Shown piece after piece: positions 25,088-37,357 of a stretch of 64,000 nt of DNA. The translations under genes were made by a program, and so were the position numbers. The stretch is from Pelecanus crispus (Eukaryota; Chordata; Aves; Pelecaniformes; Pelecanidae). The stretch is from NCBI RefSeq assembly GCF_030463565.1, contig NC_134655.1, forward strand, positions 10,242,372 through 10,306,371. The letters run 5' to 3'. Every line of letters starts with the position of its first letter. Within the stretch, counting starts at the first letter, position 1. Under the pieces are notes generated by a model, which was not told the origin of the DNA, ran no database searches, and saw only the letters and a list, made by a program, of their open reading frames with translations.

Positions 25088-25330
25088 TCATTGTGGATGT
25101 GGATCAATTCCCCATGTTTTTCTTAGCATATTAGGCCCAAGATGATAAAGAGTTCCAGCTAGAGTAGGAATTTCCTCATCCTCCTGTTCTCCACTGCTAG
25201 ATAGATCCTTTGGGAAATTTAATTCAAGAGTCTGTAGTTTTTTGAGTCCTGGGTGAGAGCTCCATGAAGAGCTCTCATGTATGAAATTTGCTTTCCCTGC
25301 TCCCAGAGAGGGTCTGAACATCGTGACTGT
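25088..25330 (-). other. weak exon-like open frame, unidentified
   Basis: A good acceptor-like sequence (GCCCCTTTACAG) lies just upstream, ending near 25327. About 78 codons follow, starting with MFRPSLGAGKANF and containing the acidic run GEQEDEEIP. The frame ends in TGA before any usable donor, so it would have to be a last exon, and no poly(A) signal was noted nearby. No family recognised. Confidence 0.15.
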
Positions 25331-28144
25331 AAAGGGGCACTACGTGGTGGGTGTATTACTGGGACAGACTGGGAAAGAAGATTTGGTAGTGAGATACATC
25401 AGTCCAGCTTAAGTTCCTTGTGATGTCAGTTTTGTAGACTCAGCCAGAAAGGATGATGGGCATATTTAATAAATCCTCAAATACATAAATAAATAAAAAT
25501 GATCATCTGAACTGCCTGAAATATTAAAGAACATTGATAAATAAATTACAACATTTTCAACTTGGGTACCTTTATGAAACATGTTATTAAAATTGCTGTA
25601 ACTATATTCTGACTCAAGAACTCATTGGTGGGTTTAATCTATAATTTAATTTGCCTCAGAAAAACATAGCAGCAATTGAAAATGGATTGGTCAATGTCAC
25701 ATGATATTTTTTTAATGCTACCGATCAATCCAATTCTTTACCATCACATACATCACTGCAAAAACGGTGAATTCCTTAACTTCATTTATATTGCCCCTGA
25801 TTTACACAATCACAAGCGAAACAATATTACACCTCCTAATTTCTCCTCCTGCCCTTGCTCAGAACACCCGCACATTTCATTCAAGTTGAGCAAGGATTGA
25901 ACAGAAAACCCCGGGGTTTGGCCAAGGGAATAAATAACTCTGTCAACTGGGAATATAAATGAGAAGACAGGATGAAATGTCATCTGGGAATTATTATGCA
26001 AAACAGAAGGAATGCAGAAGGCAAAACAATGTTAAAATTTAATTTGTGTGTTTTAATATTATTGTCTTTTTATGTTTTAAAGGCACAATATAAAAATAAA
26101 TATGACAAAGGGATAAATGCATCTAGCATAATTAGCATGAAAATTGCACCTCATTTGTTTTCTGGATATTGCTTTGTCTGGATTATAAATGGCATGTAGA
26201 TACAGTAGAAAGTGAAATATCTCAGAATATTAAATTCTTTTAAGATAGTGCCATGGGGGCCTTTATGTCTTCTTTTATTCCTGACTCTAATTTATTGTTC
26301 TTGTGTTGTCAGCAATAAGCCTTCCACAAAAATGCACTCTCTATCCCTGATCTCAGCTCTGCCAATTTCTAGCGCACTGTCTACAGTAATAGCTAGCGCA
26401 GGGCAACAGTTTTATATGGTGTGGAAATAAGAACATATTCCCTCACCATAATGTTCCCAGATAGAAGCTGAGATAGTGCCCATTCTTTTACTTTATGAAG
26501 TGGCCAAGCAGAGATTCATACACTGCAAATTGTAACAGATCAACATTTTTTAATGAGGTGTGTTGGAGTTCATGATGATGTGAGTTTTGGTACAAGCCTC
26601 AAAAGAAGATTTGGTGTTCTGAATGATATTTGGGTGTTGTCCAGTGACCCATATCTGGGTAGCTGGGCATTACCAAGACAGTGTTTCATTGTCCAAGGCA
26701 GTGTGTAGAGGCATGTTTTCAGAAACATCCATTTAACACCCAAAATGATTATTCACTAGCAACTGTCTGATAAAGATCAAAATATGAACTGCAAATTCTA
26801 AGGGTTTGGTTTTGCTTTAGAAATGCTCTGCCCAAACCTTCCTGCTAGAGTAGCCTGCACGTGGTACTTTGCTTGCTGACTTTGGGTCTCATGTACATCA
26901 TTCCAGCCAAGGAAAGAATCTCTTTGACGATAGTGGAGTTTATATCACCTGCCTGACAGCCACAAATTCTATTGTCTTCCATTATGAAATAACTTATTTT
27001 TGAGAACTGATTTCCTCAAGCTCCATTTAGAGGTATTTCAAGAGCTTTTTTTTCCTTTGTCCAAAGCTGGTGGGGAAAACTCTGGAGTTGTCAGATGCAC
27101 AGATCTACTGTGGCCCATGGCCTTTTAGTAAACCAGATGAGGTTTTTTGTTTGATTCCCCAAACTATAACAGACATTCATGAACTGATATTTTCCCTCCC
27201 CCAAACACCAGCATAAGTGTGTGTACTTCTTTTAAGAACAGAGGAAGCATATATTACTGAAAATGACTACTAAAAATGCTATCAGAATAAATAAAACCAG
27301 TAGAAGAGGGAAATAGAACTTTATTAAAAAAGTTTGAAATTATTTACCTGAAAATTTTAATGACATGATTTCTTTAAAAGTCAGCTGGTGCTATTACTTT
27401 GCTAACTGTCAAAAGAAGAAAAAGAGAAATGTGTGATGAAATATTTTTGCTCCATCAAATGCAAAAAGAAAATAGATATTTGAAATCTTTACTGCAAAAA
27501 TGAATAACATTCTAAATGCTATTCTGGCAAAAGTTGTTTTATTTGGAAAAGGTTCAGTAAGTGGAAATTCAAAATCGATCTGGACTAGAAATGGACCAGA
27601 AATTTTGAAATTAGACATATTGCAGGTTCTGAAAAATGGCTAAGCCTGTTGATAGTACAGTGTCTGAAATAGGAAGGATTAAATTATATGCACTGAAAAC
27701 TCTTAAACTCCTTGTTTAAAAGCTTTTGATTTAACCACAGTATTTCTTGAAATTGTTTTTACTTAGGAACTTTTATAGCTGATTATACCCTATAAATTGT
27801 AGTCCAGCAACTAAACTAAATTTACCAGGCAGTTAAGAGAAAAAGAAAACATATATATAGGACTTCTTTATTTTTTCATAGTGATTTTACAGCTGGAAGG
27901 TTAAATACCTTACTGTTAAACTGACATAAACTCATTCAGCAGGAATCAAACCTCAGCTTGAAAGATGCGGTGCTGGAGACTAATCAGATATTTGCAAGAA
28001 TGTCTCATTATCCAATATCTTGCCCTCATGTCATATATTTCTTCAGGACCAGATAATTTTCAGAGCATTTGCTACCCTGTCCAAAATCATGTGTGGCTTG
28101 ATGGAATTTGTGTAATGGAGTTCTCTCCATTCCTTTCTTCATAT

Positions 28145-28200
28145 TTCACATTATTATTTATTTATTATTTATTTTATTATTTATTTATTAATTATTATTT
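28145..28200. repeat. low-complexity TTATTTA tract
   Basis: Irregular repeats of TTATT and TTTATT units; A and T make up essentially the whole stretch. Confidence 0.85.
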
Positions 28201-28281
28201 ATGCTCTCAGAAGCAAAATTTCTGCAAGAACTTTCTGGTTCTAGTTGCTGTGTAAAGCTCATAAAGCCTTTCCCGACAAAA

Positions 28282-28323
28282 ACTTACATACTCTTACTTA
28301 CATAGTCTTACTTACATACTCTC
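28282..28323. repeat. 14-bp tandem repeat, three copies
   Basis: The unit ACTTACATACTCTT is repeated three times head to tail (28282, 28296, 28310), with one substitution in copy 2 and one at the end of copy 3. Confidence 0.85.
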
Positions 28324-28404
28324 TTCTGATGAACACTTTCAGATATAGATATTTTCTAAATTTGAAAGAAACTCCAGAAATCTGCAGCTGTGATATCATA
28401 ACAC

Positions 28405-28690
28405 ACAAAATAACTCTAGAAGGGACCTTGAGAAGTCATTGAGTCCCTCTCTTCTCCCTTAGGCAGAATGAACTATACCTAAAGAATTGTCAAGAATAAT
28501 TTGTCATTCTAATCTGTTCTTAAAAACCTGAAATAATGGTAAGGCTACAACCTTACAGTCTAATCCTGTTCTTAATATTCTTACCATTGCAACACTTCTC
28601 TTATGTTCAGCTTAAATGTTCTCTATAACAGTTTAAGTCCATTAATTTTTGTCCTATGCACAGTGGACAACAATAAAATGGAGGTCTTTC
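28405..28690 (-). mobile_element. ancient CR1-type LINE fragment
   Basis: The plus strand reads like a worn CR1 3' region: CTAGAAGGGACCTTGAG, AAGTCATTGAGTCC, then TTCTTAAAAACCTG, CAACACTTCTCTTATGTTCAGC and TTTAAGTCCATTAATTTTTGTCCT, in the order found in old sauropsid CR1 copies. The 3' octamer tail is lost. It is far more diverged than the other CR1 copies here, so it probably inserted before the modern bird radiation. Confidence 0.75.
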
Positions 28691-31600
28691 CTCTTCAACA
28701 TATGCTGATCTCACAGTGTTAGATTTGCAACATGATATCTAGACACTCTAGAAAATTAACATTTTTACTTGTTAATAGGAATCAAGGAGCCACATGGAGA
28801 TGAGAAGACATTTTATTTTTTAAAGCCTAGAATAGAACAATAGCTCGTCTGTGCAAATAATATTGGATTAGTTATATTGTGGATTTCTGCATTTCCTATA
28901 TTATGGCACTAATCTTGCTGCAGAGACATCTTGTGAAACCTTGGGGACTTGCAGCACAGACTCCTTTGAAGCAGCTGAAAATTTTGGCTTGTTCTTCACT
29001 CCTTCTACATCCATGACTAGCGTCTGCTGGATGAACAGCTGTGCAAGCCAGGGGCCAGCTTTTCAGGTTTTACAGTTAATGTCATCAGTTGTCATCTACT
29101 CTGTGAAGTAGGAACTAAGTAATGTGGTGGAAATGGCTTTTGAAATATCAGGAGTACTATCTGGATGTAATGTTAGCTTACCACAGTGTCCCTTGTTCAG
29201 TTTTATTAATGGTTTCCCTTTTGTTAAATCTGACTAGCATGTCTACTCAGTGTAAGGATACTCAAATGTGAGACCTTAGAGAACTCACTTGTTACAAAAA
29301 TTGGAACTCATTATTTTTAAGAAATTAAGCTGGAAAATGAAATGATAATGTCAATGTTACTATCCTCCAACACCGTAATTTTAAAATTGAACATAAAGTC
29401 TACTCCAATTAAAATTGTTGCATGCAACATAAAACCAAAATGCTATGATTCGGGAAACATTTAGACATATAAGCTTTTAAAAAAGTTCCCAGACAAAGGA
29501 ACAAAGCTTTTATTCATTCAAAGGATGTCAGTCAAAGTGATCTTTATACATTAAAAAACTGCTGGTCGCACATTGTGCTAAAGAGGATGGACTCATCACA
29601 GAAGGCTGAGCACAACGAACCAGAGAATGATCAGGCTTGAACGAAAATGTAGTAGCATTTTAACAAGTAACATAGATTTTTTATGAGGCCAAAATGCTAA
29701 ATGGGTTAACAGTGTGCTTTCATATAAATGTTAAACCAGGAACAAAGACTGAGATAAGAAGCATCCATATACCAATATTACATACAAATTTCACTCTGCT
29801 CTCTGAATTTACTTGCTGTGGCATAGTGAAGACCTACATCATCCCTAAATTACAAACGTTATGAAAGACAGCATTTCCCACTGGAACTTGTGCTCACCAA
29901 CATGAATAAAGTTTTATAGCAGAATCCTGGTTCCAATTTTATTCTTTTTAAGGAAAACAGTGAGTAATCCTTGCCCAAATAATTTCCTTGGGAGGAGCAT
30001 TTTACAGGCAAGCATTATTTTCTTGTCAGGAATTTGCATGCCACTTTCAAAGCCGATGTTCGGTCTCGTACACAAGTGCACCTTTCATACAGTTGCCTGG
30101 GTTTATAACTTTCCCAGGCCATCATTTACCTCAACTGCCTATATGTAACCCTTGCCTGTCCCTCTCCTATCCCCCCAGCTTTTGTTAGATAGGCAAGACT
30201 TCCTAAGATGCAGGAGCTAGAGTTAATGAAATGGTCCCCACTTGCAGAGCCCGTTGCCTTTATAATAAGGTAGAGGCAGAAGCTGTGTAACAAGTACATG
30301 GCTGCCGTGTGTTTGGACGTCTATCCATAAACTGTTGTCCAAATAAACAGCCATGCATATCAGTCTGTATAACAAGCGGGGATCTGGAGACTTCAAAAGA
30401 AGAGTAAGCAATCTAGTACATACCTGCAGATGTGGCACCTATGCATGCAGCAGCTACAGAGACACTGCAAGCTCCACCGTGAAAACAGCATTCTAGTTCT
30501 AGTAGTGACAAGAAATCAGATGGAAAAGAATGTGTGTGTTTTTCTCCCTCATTAAAATAAATCCTTCTTTTACATCCCACACACTGGAAAACCAATCCCA
30601 CAGGGTGAAAGCAGGTTACTAACACTCTTATTTGAAGTGGGAATGAGAACATCAGTCATCCGGTGAGAGAGAAAGTGTGGGAGAGAAAAATAAGGTGAAT
30701 GAACATCCCCTCGGAGGGTCCAAGGACAGGATCTGGCTGGTCATACTCCTCATTCCCTTTCTGATGGGCACTTACCAGGATCAAATCCTCTTAGTGCCTC
30801 TGCCAAGTGGGAGCGCTCTGGGTGCAGCTTGAAGGAATGTGGTTATCAGCACAGAAACCTCTGCTTCGTTTGACAGTTCTCCTCCTGCATTGTAATTAAT
30901 AGCAGACTGCTCTCCCAGCTCCTTCATGCGTTAAAAATAAGCAGCTCAAATTATAATTGGCTACTTAATTTTATATTAAAAGGACAGTGAATGTACCTCA
31001 TGTAGATGTAGATGTAGACTTTGGAATACCAAATTTCTTCTTGGTTTCCAAACTGAGCCAGTGGTAAGACTTACCTGCCTCTGAAGAGTAGCTCCAAGGT
31101 CCCCAGTAGGGTACAGGGAGAGGCCAGCACCAGCCACAGGAAAGCACCAGATCTCCAGGGAAATATTCCCCTTGGGAATGCCCGAGCACACCCACAGGGA
31201 GTGTGTGACAAGTGGCAGGGTGCAGTCAGGGACCGCTATGCAGGACACTGCAGCACACTTCAGCTCTAATCCTTGCTCCAGTTACCCACAGAGGCTGAGC
31301 TTCCTCACTCCCCTCTCAAAAAGCTCTCACCGTGCACTGTGTGTGCCAGAGAAGGCATCACAGCAGAGGTGCTAGTGAAATGCCGTTTTCCTCCCTAACT
31401 GACTGCACGTTGTTTTTTTTCCCAAACATAAGCTCTGAGTGCAATTTGAAATGCCTTCTTGCAGAACCACCATCATAATGGTTGAAGAAGAACTAGTTGG
31501 CAAATTTTCTAAGGATTTTTATTTCATAAATAAGTATTTCTTCCTGCTTTTTGAGCACTTGTTTGCAAACCTAATGCTAGGTTTTTTCCTGTCAGTTAAG

Positions 31601-33136
31601 ATTACTGGTATAGTCCATTTTAGAGAAAGACGAGTATACCAGGGAGCACATATGTAAAGCAGTTTTTAGCTGTGTTTTGAGTTGCATGGGTTTGTGGAGC
31701 TGATTGCAGTACATAAACAAAAGACAGAACAGGATGTTTTGACTTCAATCACTGTGACAGCAGTCAGATACAAAATCTAACTTCAGATGTTGTAGCCCAG
31801 AGTGAACAATGAGATTCACTAAGAATCTGACATCTATTTTTTAAAGAACCCTTTTCAAAGAGACAATTACTCCGATAAGCGAAGGTCTATTTCACTTGAT
31901 GTTTTTATTTTGAATAAATTGGCAGCAGAAGCTGATGGCTTTGACAATTTTTTGTCATAGAGGTGTGCAATGCATACGTATCTGTAATAATTAAGCTTTA
32001 GGTTTCAAAACATCTCAGCAACTATAAAGGAAATACCATTAAAAGGAAGGAGGGATATGCTCCTTACTGGATCTTCAGTGAAAATAACCCTTCCTCCCAG
32101 TCCCCTATACCTGATTACTTTTAGTTGCCAGAAAATATTTGGCATTTTGCAGAATTCTAGAGCTCCTGTGTTGGGGGGGTTGACACCATTGATGCTGACC
32201 TCTTTGGCACATATAACAATTGGGAAATATAGTTGAAAAATATAATAGTCTTTTAAAAGCAAAAGAGACTCAGACAAGAAACAGTCTGCTTTTTTGCTTG
32301 GAGAAAATAAAGACTGACAGAATGCACAGTAGTTAGTGGAAGGTACTACTGCTGATTTGCTATCTAACATTTGCTTCTTTAAAGAAGTTTTAGCCACGTG
32401 CTCTCTCTTACTGCTTTTTCATAGCGAAGCTTCTGTACGTCACACGAAATCCATGCAAGAGCTTACCTCCCCATGAGCACAAGAGCAGGACCAAGCTGAT
32501 TAGTTCTGCTTATGCAAAATACTCTCTCAGACTGAAGCTCTTATTCAGGACAATATGTGAGTGGCTGAGTGAGACACGGCTGTTCCCCTAAATGCACACT
32601 TCCCAGAAAGGTAATTATTCAAAGAAGAGGTGTTAGGGTACCAGTCACACTATTGTTGCTTCTGAAGCCAGGGCTACAGAAGAGGGTAAGGAAAGAATAC
32701 ACAAATGCAGTGAGAAAATACTTTCAGCTTTTATCAATAGTATAGCAAACTGAAAAGGTTTTGGGAGAATAGGGGCTGTTAGGAGTTTGCCTGCTGCCAC
32801 CCTCTGTGCTTCAGGTGCTGTCTGAACCACAGGACAACATGCCTGCCCTTGCCCCAGAGATTACTCCCCGGGCGCGAGGGAGACAGTGGCTGCCGATGGA
32901 GAGCCAGGGTTCTGAGAAGCGGCATTGATAAGTAGGGGCTTCAGCTTTGCAGCCCAGCTGAGGATTCTCTCTGATTGGTATTCATTGAAAATTCATATGT
33001 GGAGCAGAGTGGCAGAAGCTCTTCTGGCTACAGCTCTGTCCATGCGGGAGAGAGGAATTTGGGATTTCTGCAGGTACAGTGGTGAGGAGTCCTCTCTAGT
33101 TCAAGGCAGAGATTGTTCCCTGTCTTCTCCTTGCAA
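28691..33136. other. intergenic or intronic DNA
   Basis: AT-rich sequence with no recognised gene. Two stretches (29450-29560 and 30880-30985) have the composition and motif density often seen in conserved non-coding elements; see the findings. A short GTAGAT run is at about 31003-31017. ORFs at 30223-30652 and 30976-31248 have no recognised domain. Confidence 0.5.
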
Positions 33137-33225
33137 ACCTTGGGGGTTTGGGTTGATGGCAGGTTGAATATGAGTCAACAGTGTGCCCTGGCAGCCAAAA
33201 GAATCTATGATTCTATGATTCTATG
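33137..33225 (+). mobile_element. CR1 LINE remnant with internal deletion
   Basis: The plus strand reads GTTGAATATGAGTCAACAG then TGTGCCCTGGCAGCCAAAAG, a block that in the copy at 6384-7350 lies about 600 bp from the 3' end (there at about 6965-7010, on the opposite strand). Here it is joined directly to the CR1 3' tail (three ATTCTATG-type units, 33202-33225). The 3' UTR and ORF2 end between the two are missing. Confidence 0.8.
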
Positions 33226-36200
33226 CAGTTTCCCTGCAGGGAGACAGGATTTCTTACTTCCCTAGACTTTTATGAGATACTCCATGATCTTTTGTGCCTG
33301 TCTCTTCTTTTATGACTCTCTGCTCATGCATCACTCTTCCTTTGTGGACATTATAAAAAAATCATTAGCCCCTCATGCTATAGAAACCCAGTCCTGCCAA
33401 ACTACCAGGAAAGGCACCTGTGAAACAAACAGACAAACCCACAAGCAAATCAGCTATATAATCTTAAAAATAAGTTACCTCTTCCTCCAAAAGCCATCTA
33501 GGGAAGAAAAATGCAAACATTAAAAATGCATAGGGGGATAGAGGGATGAAAGCAGCTCGTACCCCCTTGAAATAATTTCATATTTATATGAGGGGGGCCA
33601 TATACTTTTAAATTTCTGCAGGTTACCTTTTCATTTGATTGTATAGAATAAAACAGAATCTGCTGTGTGGAGATATCACACAAATGTCTTGGAATTCTGG
33701 AGAATAAAGAACTTCTGCAATAGCAAAAGAAACACATAACTAAATCTTTTTTAAGCCTAGCTCCCCTCCTTTTCTTTTGGTTGTTGCAAGTCATAAGAAA
33801 GGAGTTTTCTGAGGTGTGCTGGTATCAGTCTGTTAAGGAATAGATACATAAATGCACCTAGCAAAAGCATGAAAGATGAAGATGGCCCAGATACAATACA
33901 ATTTGAATTTAGTTTTCATATGGTTACCAAGCCTTCAGTTGCATTTGTTTTAATAGCAATCAGAAGAGACTCACTCATGCTGAGTAGTATTTTAGTGAGG
34001 TGGACACATTTAGGGACCAAAGCTGAAGTTATAGAATAGGATTATTTCTTCCCTGTGGAAATGATTTATTGCATATTTTTTCTCTTCTTCAAGCAACAGA
34101 ATGAAATTTCATTTTCCTCTGAGAGTGGTAGAGACAAAACATTTTAAAATGATTGAAATGACCAAAGTGTCTTCAGATGTTACTTTACAGTAGCAAACTT
34201 CACTGGAAATTGCAGCTGTTGCCTTGGGGTGAGTTTCTGATCATCACACAATGAAAGCTGCAGCTGGGTCATAGAGCCTTTAATTGCCTGTTTCCTCAGG
34301 CTGATCCTGGAGGACTCGAATATGAGAGAGAAGTTGTCCATTGCCAGTTCATGGGCCTCTCGGGAATGGCACTAATCACAGACCCTTGCTGTGTTGTGTG
34401 TGTAGATTTTTCTTAATTTCTCCATATGAAAAAGGTGCAGGCAGCAAGCGATTGCTTTACACAACCAGACTGAATCACAGTGAGAAATGTCCTTTTCATC
34501 AGAGAGGTGGTTTCCACTTAGCAGCATTAAGGCACCAGCTAAAGAAAGCATTAACTTAACTCCCTTTAGTAGCCCTCTAGACACCTGTGGGATTAGTTTA
34601 AAGAAGTGAGAGTTCAATGGCATGAGAAAGAATTACGTGATCATGCCCACAAAAAAGCTGGTTTGGTAGAGCTGACATATGGAAGTAAAATGTGATATAT
34701 AAGAACCCTTATATAGGGTTCCCACCTGCAGACTTGTCCAGTGCTGGCCTGTGGTTTGAGTGGGAAGAACTCAGATTCCTCCTACCCATTCCCTTTCCAA
34801 AACCTATAGGAAAGAACATATACAAAATGTATAGGAAAGAACGTTCTTCATACTGAAAAAGAGCAGGAGAGTTTTCTTTAAAAAACCCTGCCAAGTTGGC
34901 CCTGCTCATCTTGAGCATGTTTGTAGATCTCAAATGTTATCTAAAATGTAGGTATCTAAGAGAGAGCCAGAGGATGACTCTGATACAGTCCTAGAATAGT
35001 TAAAACAGCCTGAAATAGGAATTAATTTGGTAAAAAGACTGAAAGGATGAGTTTCTCCAAAGAGCCATAAGAGCTACTTTGGGTTGCTGACCCCCAGCTC
35101 ACGCCTGAGCAGTGACCAAAGGCTGAGCAGTGGTGGCCACTGTGTCCTTCCAAGCTTTGGTGCTTCTCTGGTGTAGGCTCACTCCTGTGAAACGGAGGCG
35201 TTTCTGAGAGGGTAAGACTCTGTGTCTAGACCCATCAACAACGAGAGCTATAGCACACTGAAATGGAGCTTTGTGATATGTTCTCCTTCTTCCAACAGAA
35301 ACTTAAAATTGGGTTGAAAAGAGGAAATGGGAAAGGCAATATTTTAAGGTTGATGGAAGCAATTAAACCTCACATCTACTAGAATCCTGTGACAGACATG
35401 GTCAAAACATGTCTACTGATGGTACACCTGGGTCTCCCTTTTTGTCTGACTTCTCTGTGCTTAACTCAGCTTGAACAGGAATTTGGGAATGGACTATCAT
35501 CTCCCCTGCACTTTGCAAAGAGGCAGACATAAGACCTCCAAAATGGGGAAAATCACAGGAAAATATTGTGTAAATTCAGTGTCGTGTAGCTCTTTTCCCC
35601 TGGGAAATCTTAGCCATATTTCCTAAGAAAAATCAGCACAAATTTAACACAACTCACTGAATTTCCTCAAGAGGTAGAGGACTGAAAAACCACAGAGCCT
35701 GAAGTACATGCTTCCCCCTCTGTAGTAGTTCACAGTGTGGCAGAAAAAACTTCATTATGTCTGCTTATAGTACATTACTTCCCTGGCCTCCTATTCCTCA
35801 TCTAAACTGGGCATTAAATTCACACTGGTTTCATCGGCAAAAGAAGGAACAAAACAAGAAAAAAATGTCAGAAATGTTACAACATGCTTAATTTAATTGG
35901 ATTTTCTGTTCTGAATCAGGAGAATGAAAGAAACATTAAACAGAACATGCCCAAATGTTAAGGCAGCATGAGCGGTACCATCTGTCACAATATTTCTCTA
36001 GTTATTTTTAATCTCTTACATAGTTAAAATTATGTTTTCTTAGTGAGAGGCATTATTGTAGAACATTTATCTATTATAAACAGGAGCTAAAGTATTCATT
36101 ATCCCCAGGATCCATTAGTAAGACTAAAAGATCAGAAGAAAGGTAACTGTACAGCTTTCATGCTCTGCACCACTCAATATTTGATAGAAATGTCAGAATT

Positions 36201-37189
36201 GTCATATCAGGTCATGCTTGAAGGTCTACTGAGTTTGTTATCCTTCCTTCACAGATGGCCACCACCATGTATGTCAGGGAAACCTCATGGTAAAATATTT
36301 TACAGAACAAACTGTTTTGGAGGAAAAGATTCTGCTTAAACCCCAAGTGGTTGCCAATGACCTGAACTCAGAGAGCACACAACATTATTTTACCCCTCTT
36401 CTATGTCTGTAAGTGCTTAAACCAGTTAAAATCCCACTGAATTCTTGCCTGAAACACTGTAATAGTCTGAATCATTGTTGCACTAATGAAAGGGTTAACA
36501 GAAAGGGCTTGAGCAAATGCACAGAGGGCACCTCAGTGGCTCTGCCTCCTGCACTGGAAGGCCATCACTAGGCAACTGTAGGCATTTGTGGTCAAATAGT
36601 GAAAAGCAGCCTCCTCACATGAGCGGTCTGGAGACATATTGGAGCAGACACATAGCTGGGGTGTATCAGCAGAGCTCCACTGACGTCAGGGATTTGTACC
36701 AACTGAGCATCTGATCTGCTATATACACCTGCGTGCACTTACAGCTTTTTAAACACATGTAAAGAACAGTTTCTGTTACTAAAACTGGTTAATTTCAGTC
36801 TCCTCTTAAAATTTCTCTGGATTTTCCATCAAATTCCTCATTTCTGTAGATTCTGGTTTTGCTTTTAGATCATTTAATGAAGATGCTTTTTGACAAACAC
36901 ACAAGCTAGGAAGCCAAATGTTAACAGCAATTTTATATGAGCTGCAATTTAGTGAGTACATACCTATAAACAGCCATTCTAGTAATCCTGGGCTGTTAAT
37001 CCTTGTAAAATAGATGATGTGCTGAATGCAGAGCAGCTGGCCTTGTGGCTCAGTGACCAATATTGTCTTGATTTGACATATGCTGGCTAGTCCATACAGT
37101 GGCAATGCTGGCACAGCCTCTGTCCAAGCTAGTTAATTTAACCTCCTCCCTCAGCGTTACCATGCTCATGTAACGTGATCCGTGCAGGC
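33226..37189. other. intergenic or intronic DNA
   Basis: AT-rich sequence; no gene recognised. A near-palindrome GAACCCTTATATAGGGTTC lies at 34703-34721. A 13-base block TATAGGAAAGAAC is repeated near 34805 and 34831. Confidence 0.5.
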
Positions 37190-37357
37190 AGGCTACCGTG
37201 CCCGGGCAGAGTCCCTTTCATAGTCCCTTTCATGCCTGTGGGATGCCACAGGCTACCGTGCCCGGGCAGAGTCCCTTTCATAGTCCCTTTCATGCCTGTG
37301 GGATGCCACAGGCTACCGTGCCCGGGCAGAGTCCCTTTCATGCCTGTGGGATGCCAC
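37190..37357. repeat. 60-bp minisatellite, 2.8 copies
   Basis: Two identical 60-bp units are followed by a third that lacks 12 bp (TAGTCCCTTTCA), which is itself an internal duplication of GTCCCTTTCA in the full unit. The units contain GTGCCCGGGCAG and GCCTGTGGGATGCCAC. The two full copies show no differences, so the array is young or homogenised. Since 60 and 12 are both multiples of three, ORFs stay open through it on both strands (20-residue repeats), but no gene context supports translation. Confidence 0.97.

Larger units (their letters stand above)
20799..28404. other. intergenic or intronic DNA
   Basis: About 7.6 kb of AT-rich sequence. It contains two weak exon-like minus-strand frames (21817-22239 and 25088-25330, listed separately), a TA-rich run near 24150-24165, and a TTATTTA-rich low-complexity patch at about 28145-28200. 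Confidence 0.5.

Noticed and set aside
32005..32397. 130-residue minus-strand ORF
   Set aside because: No domain, splice context or poly(A) signal that I can support; length is possible by chance in 64 kb.
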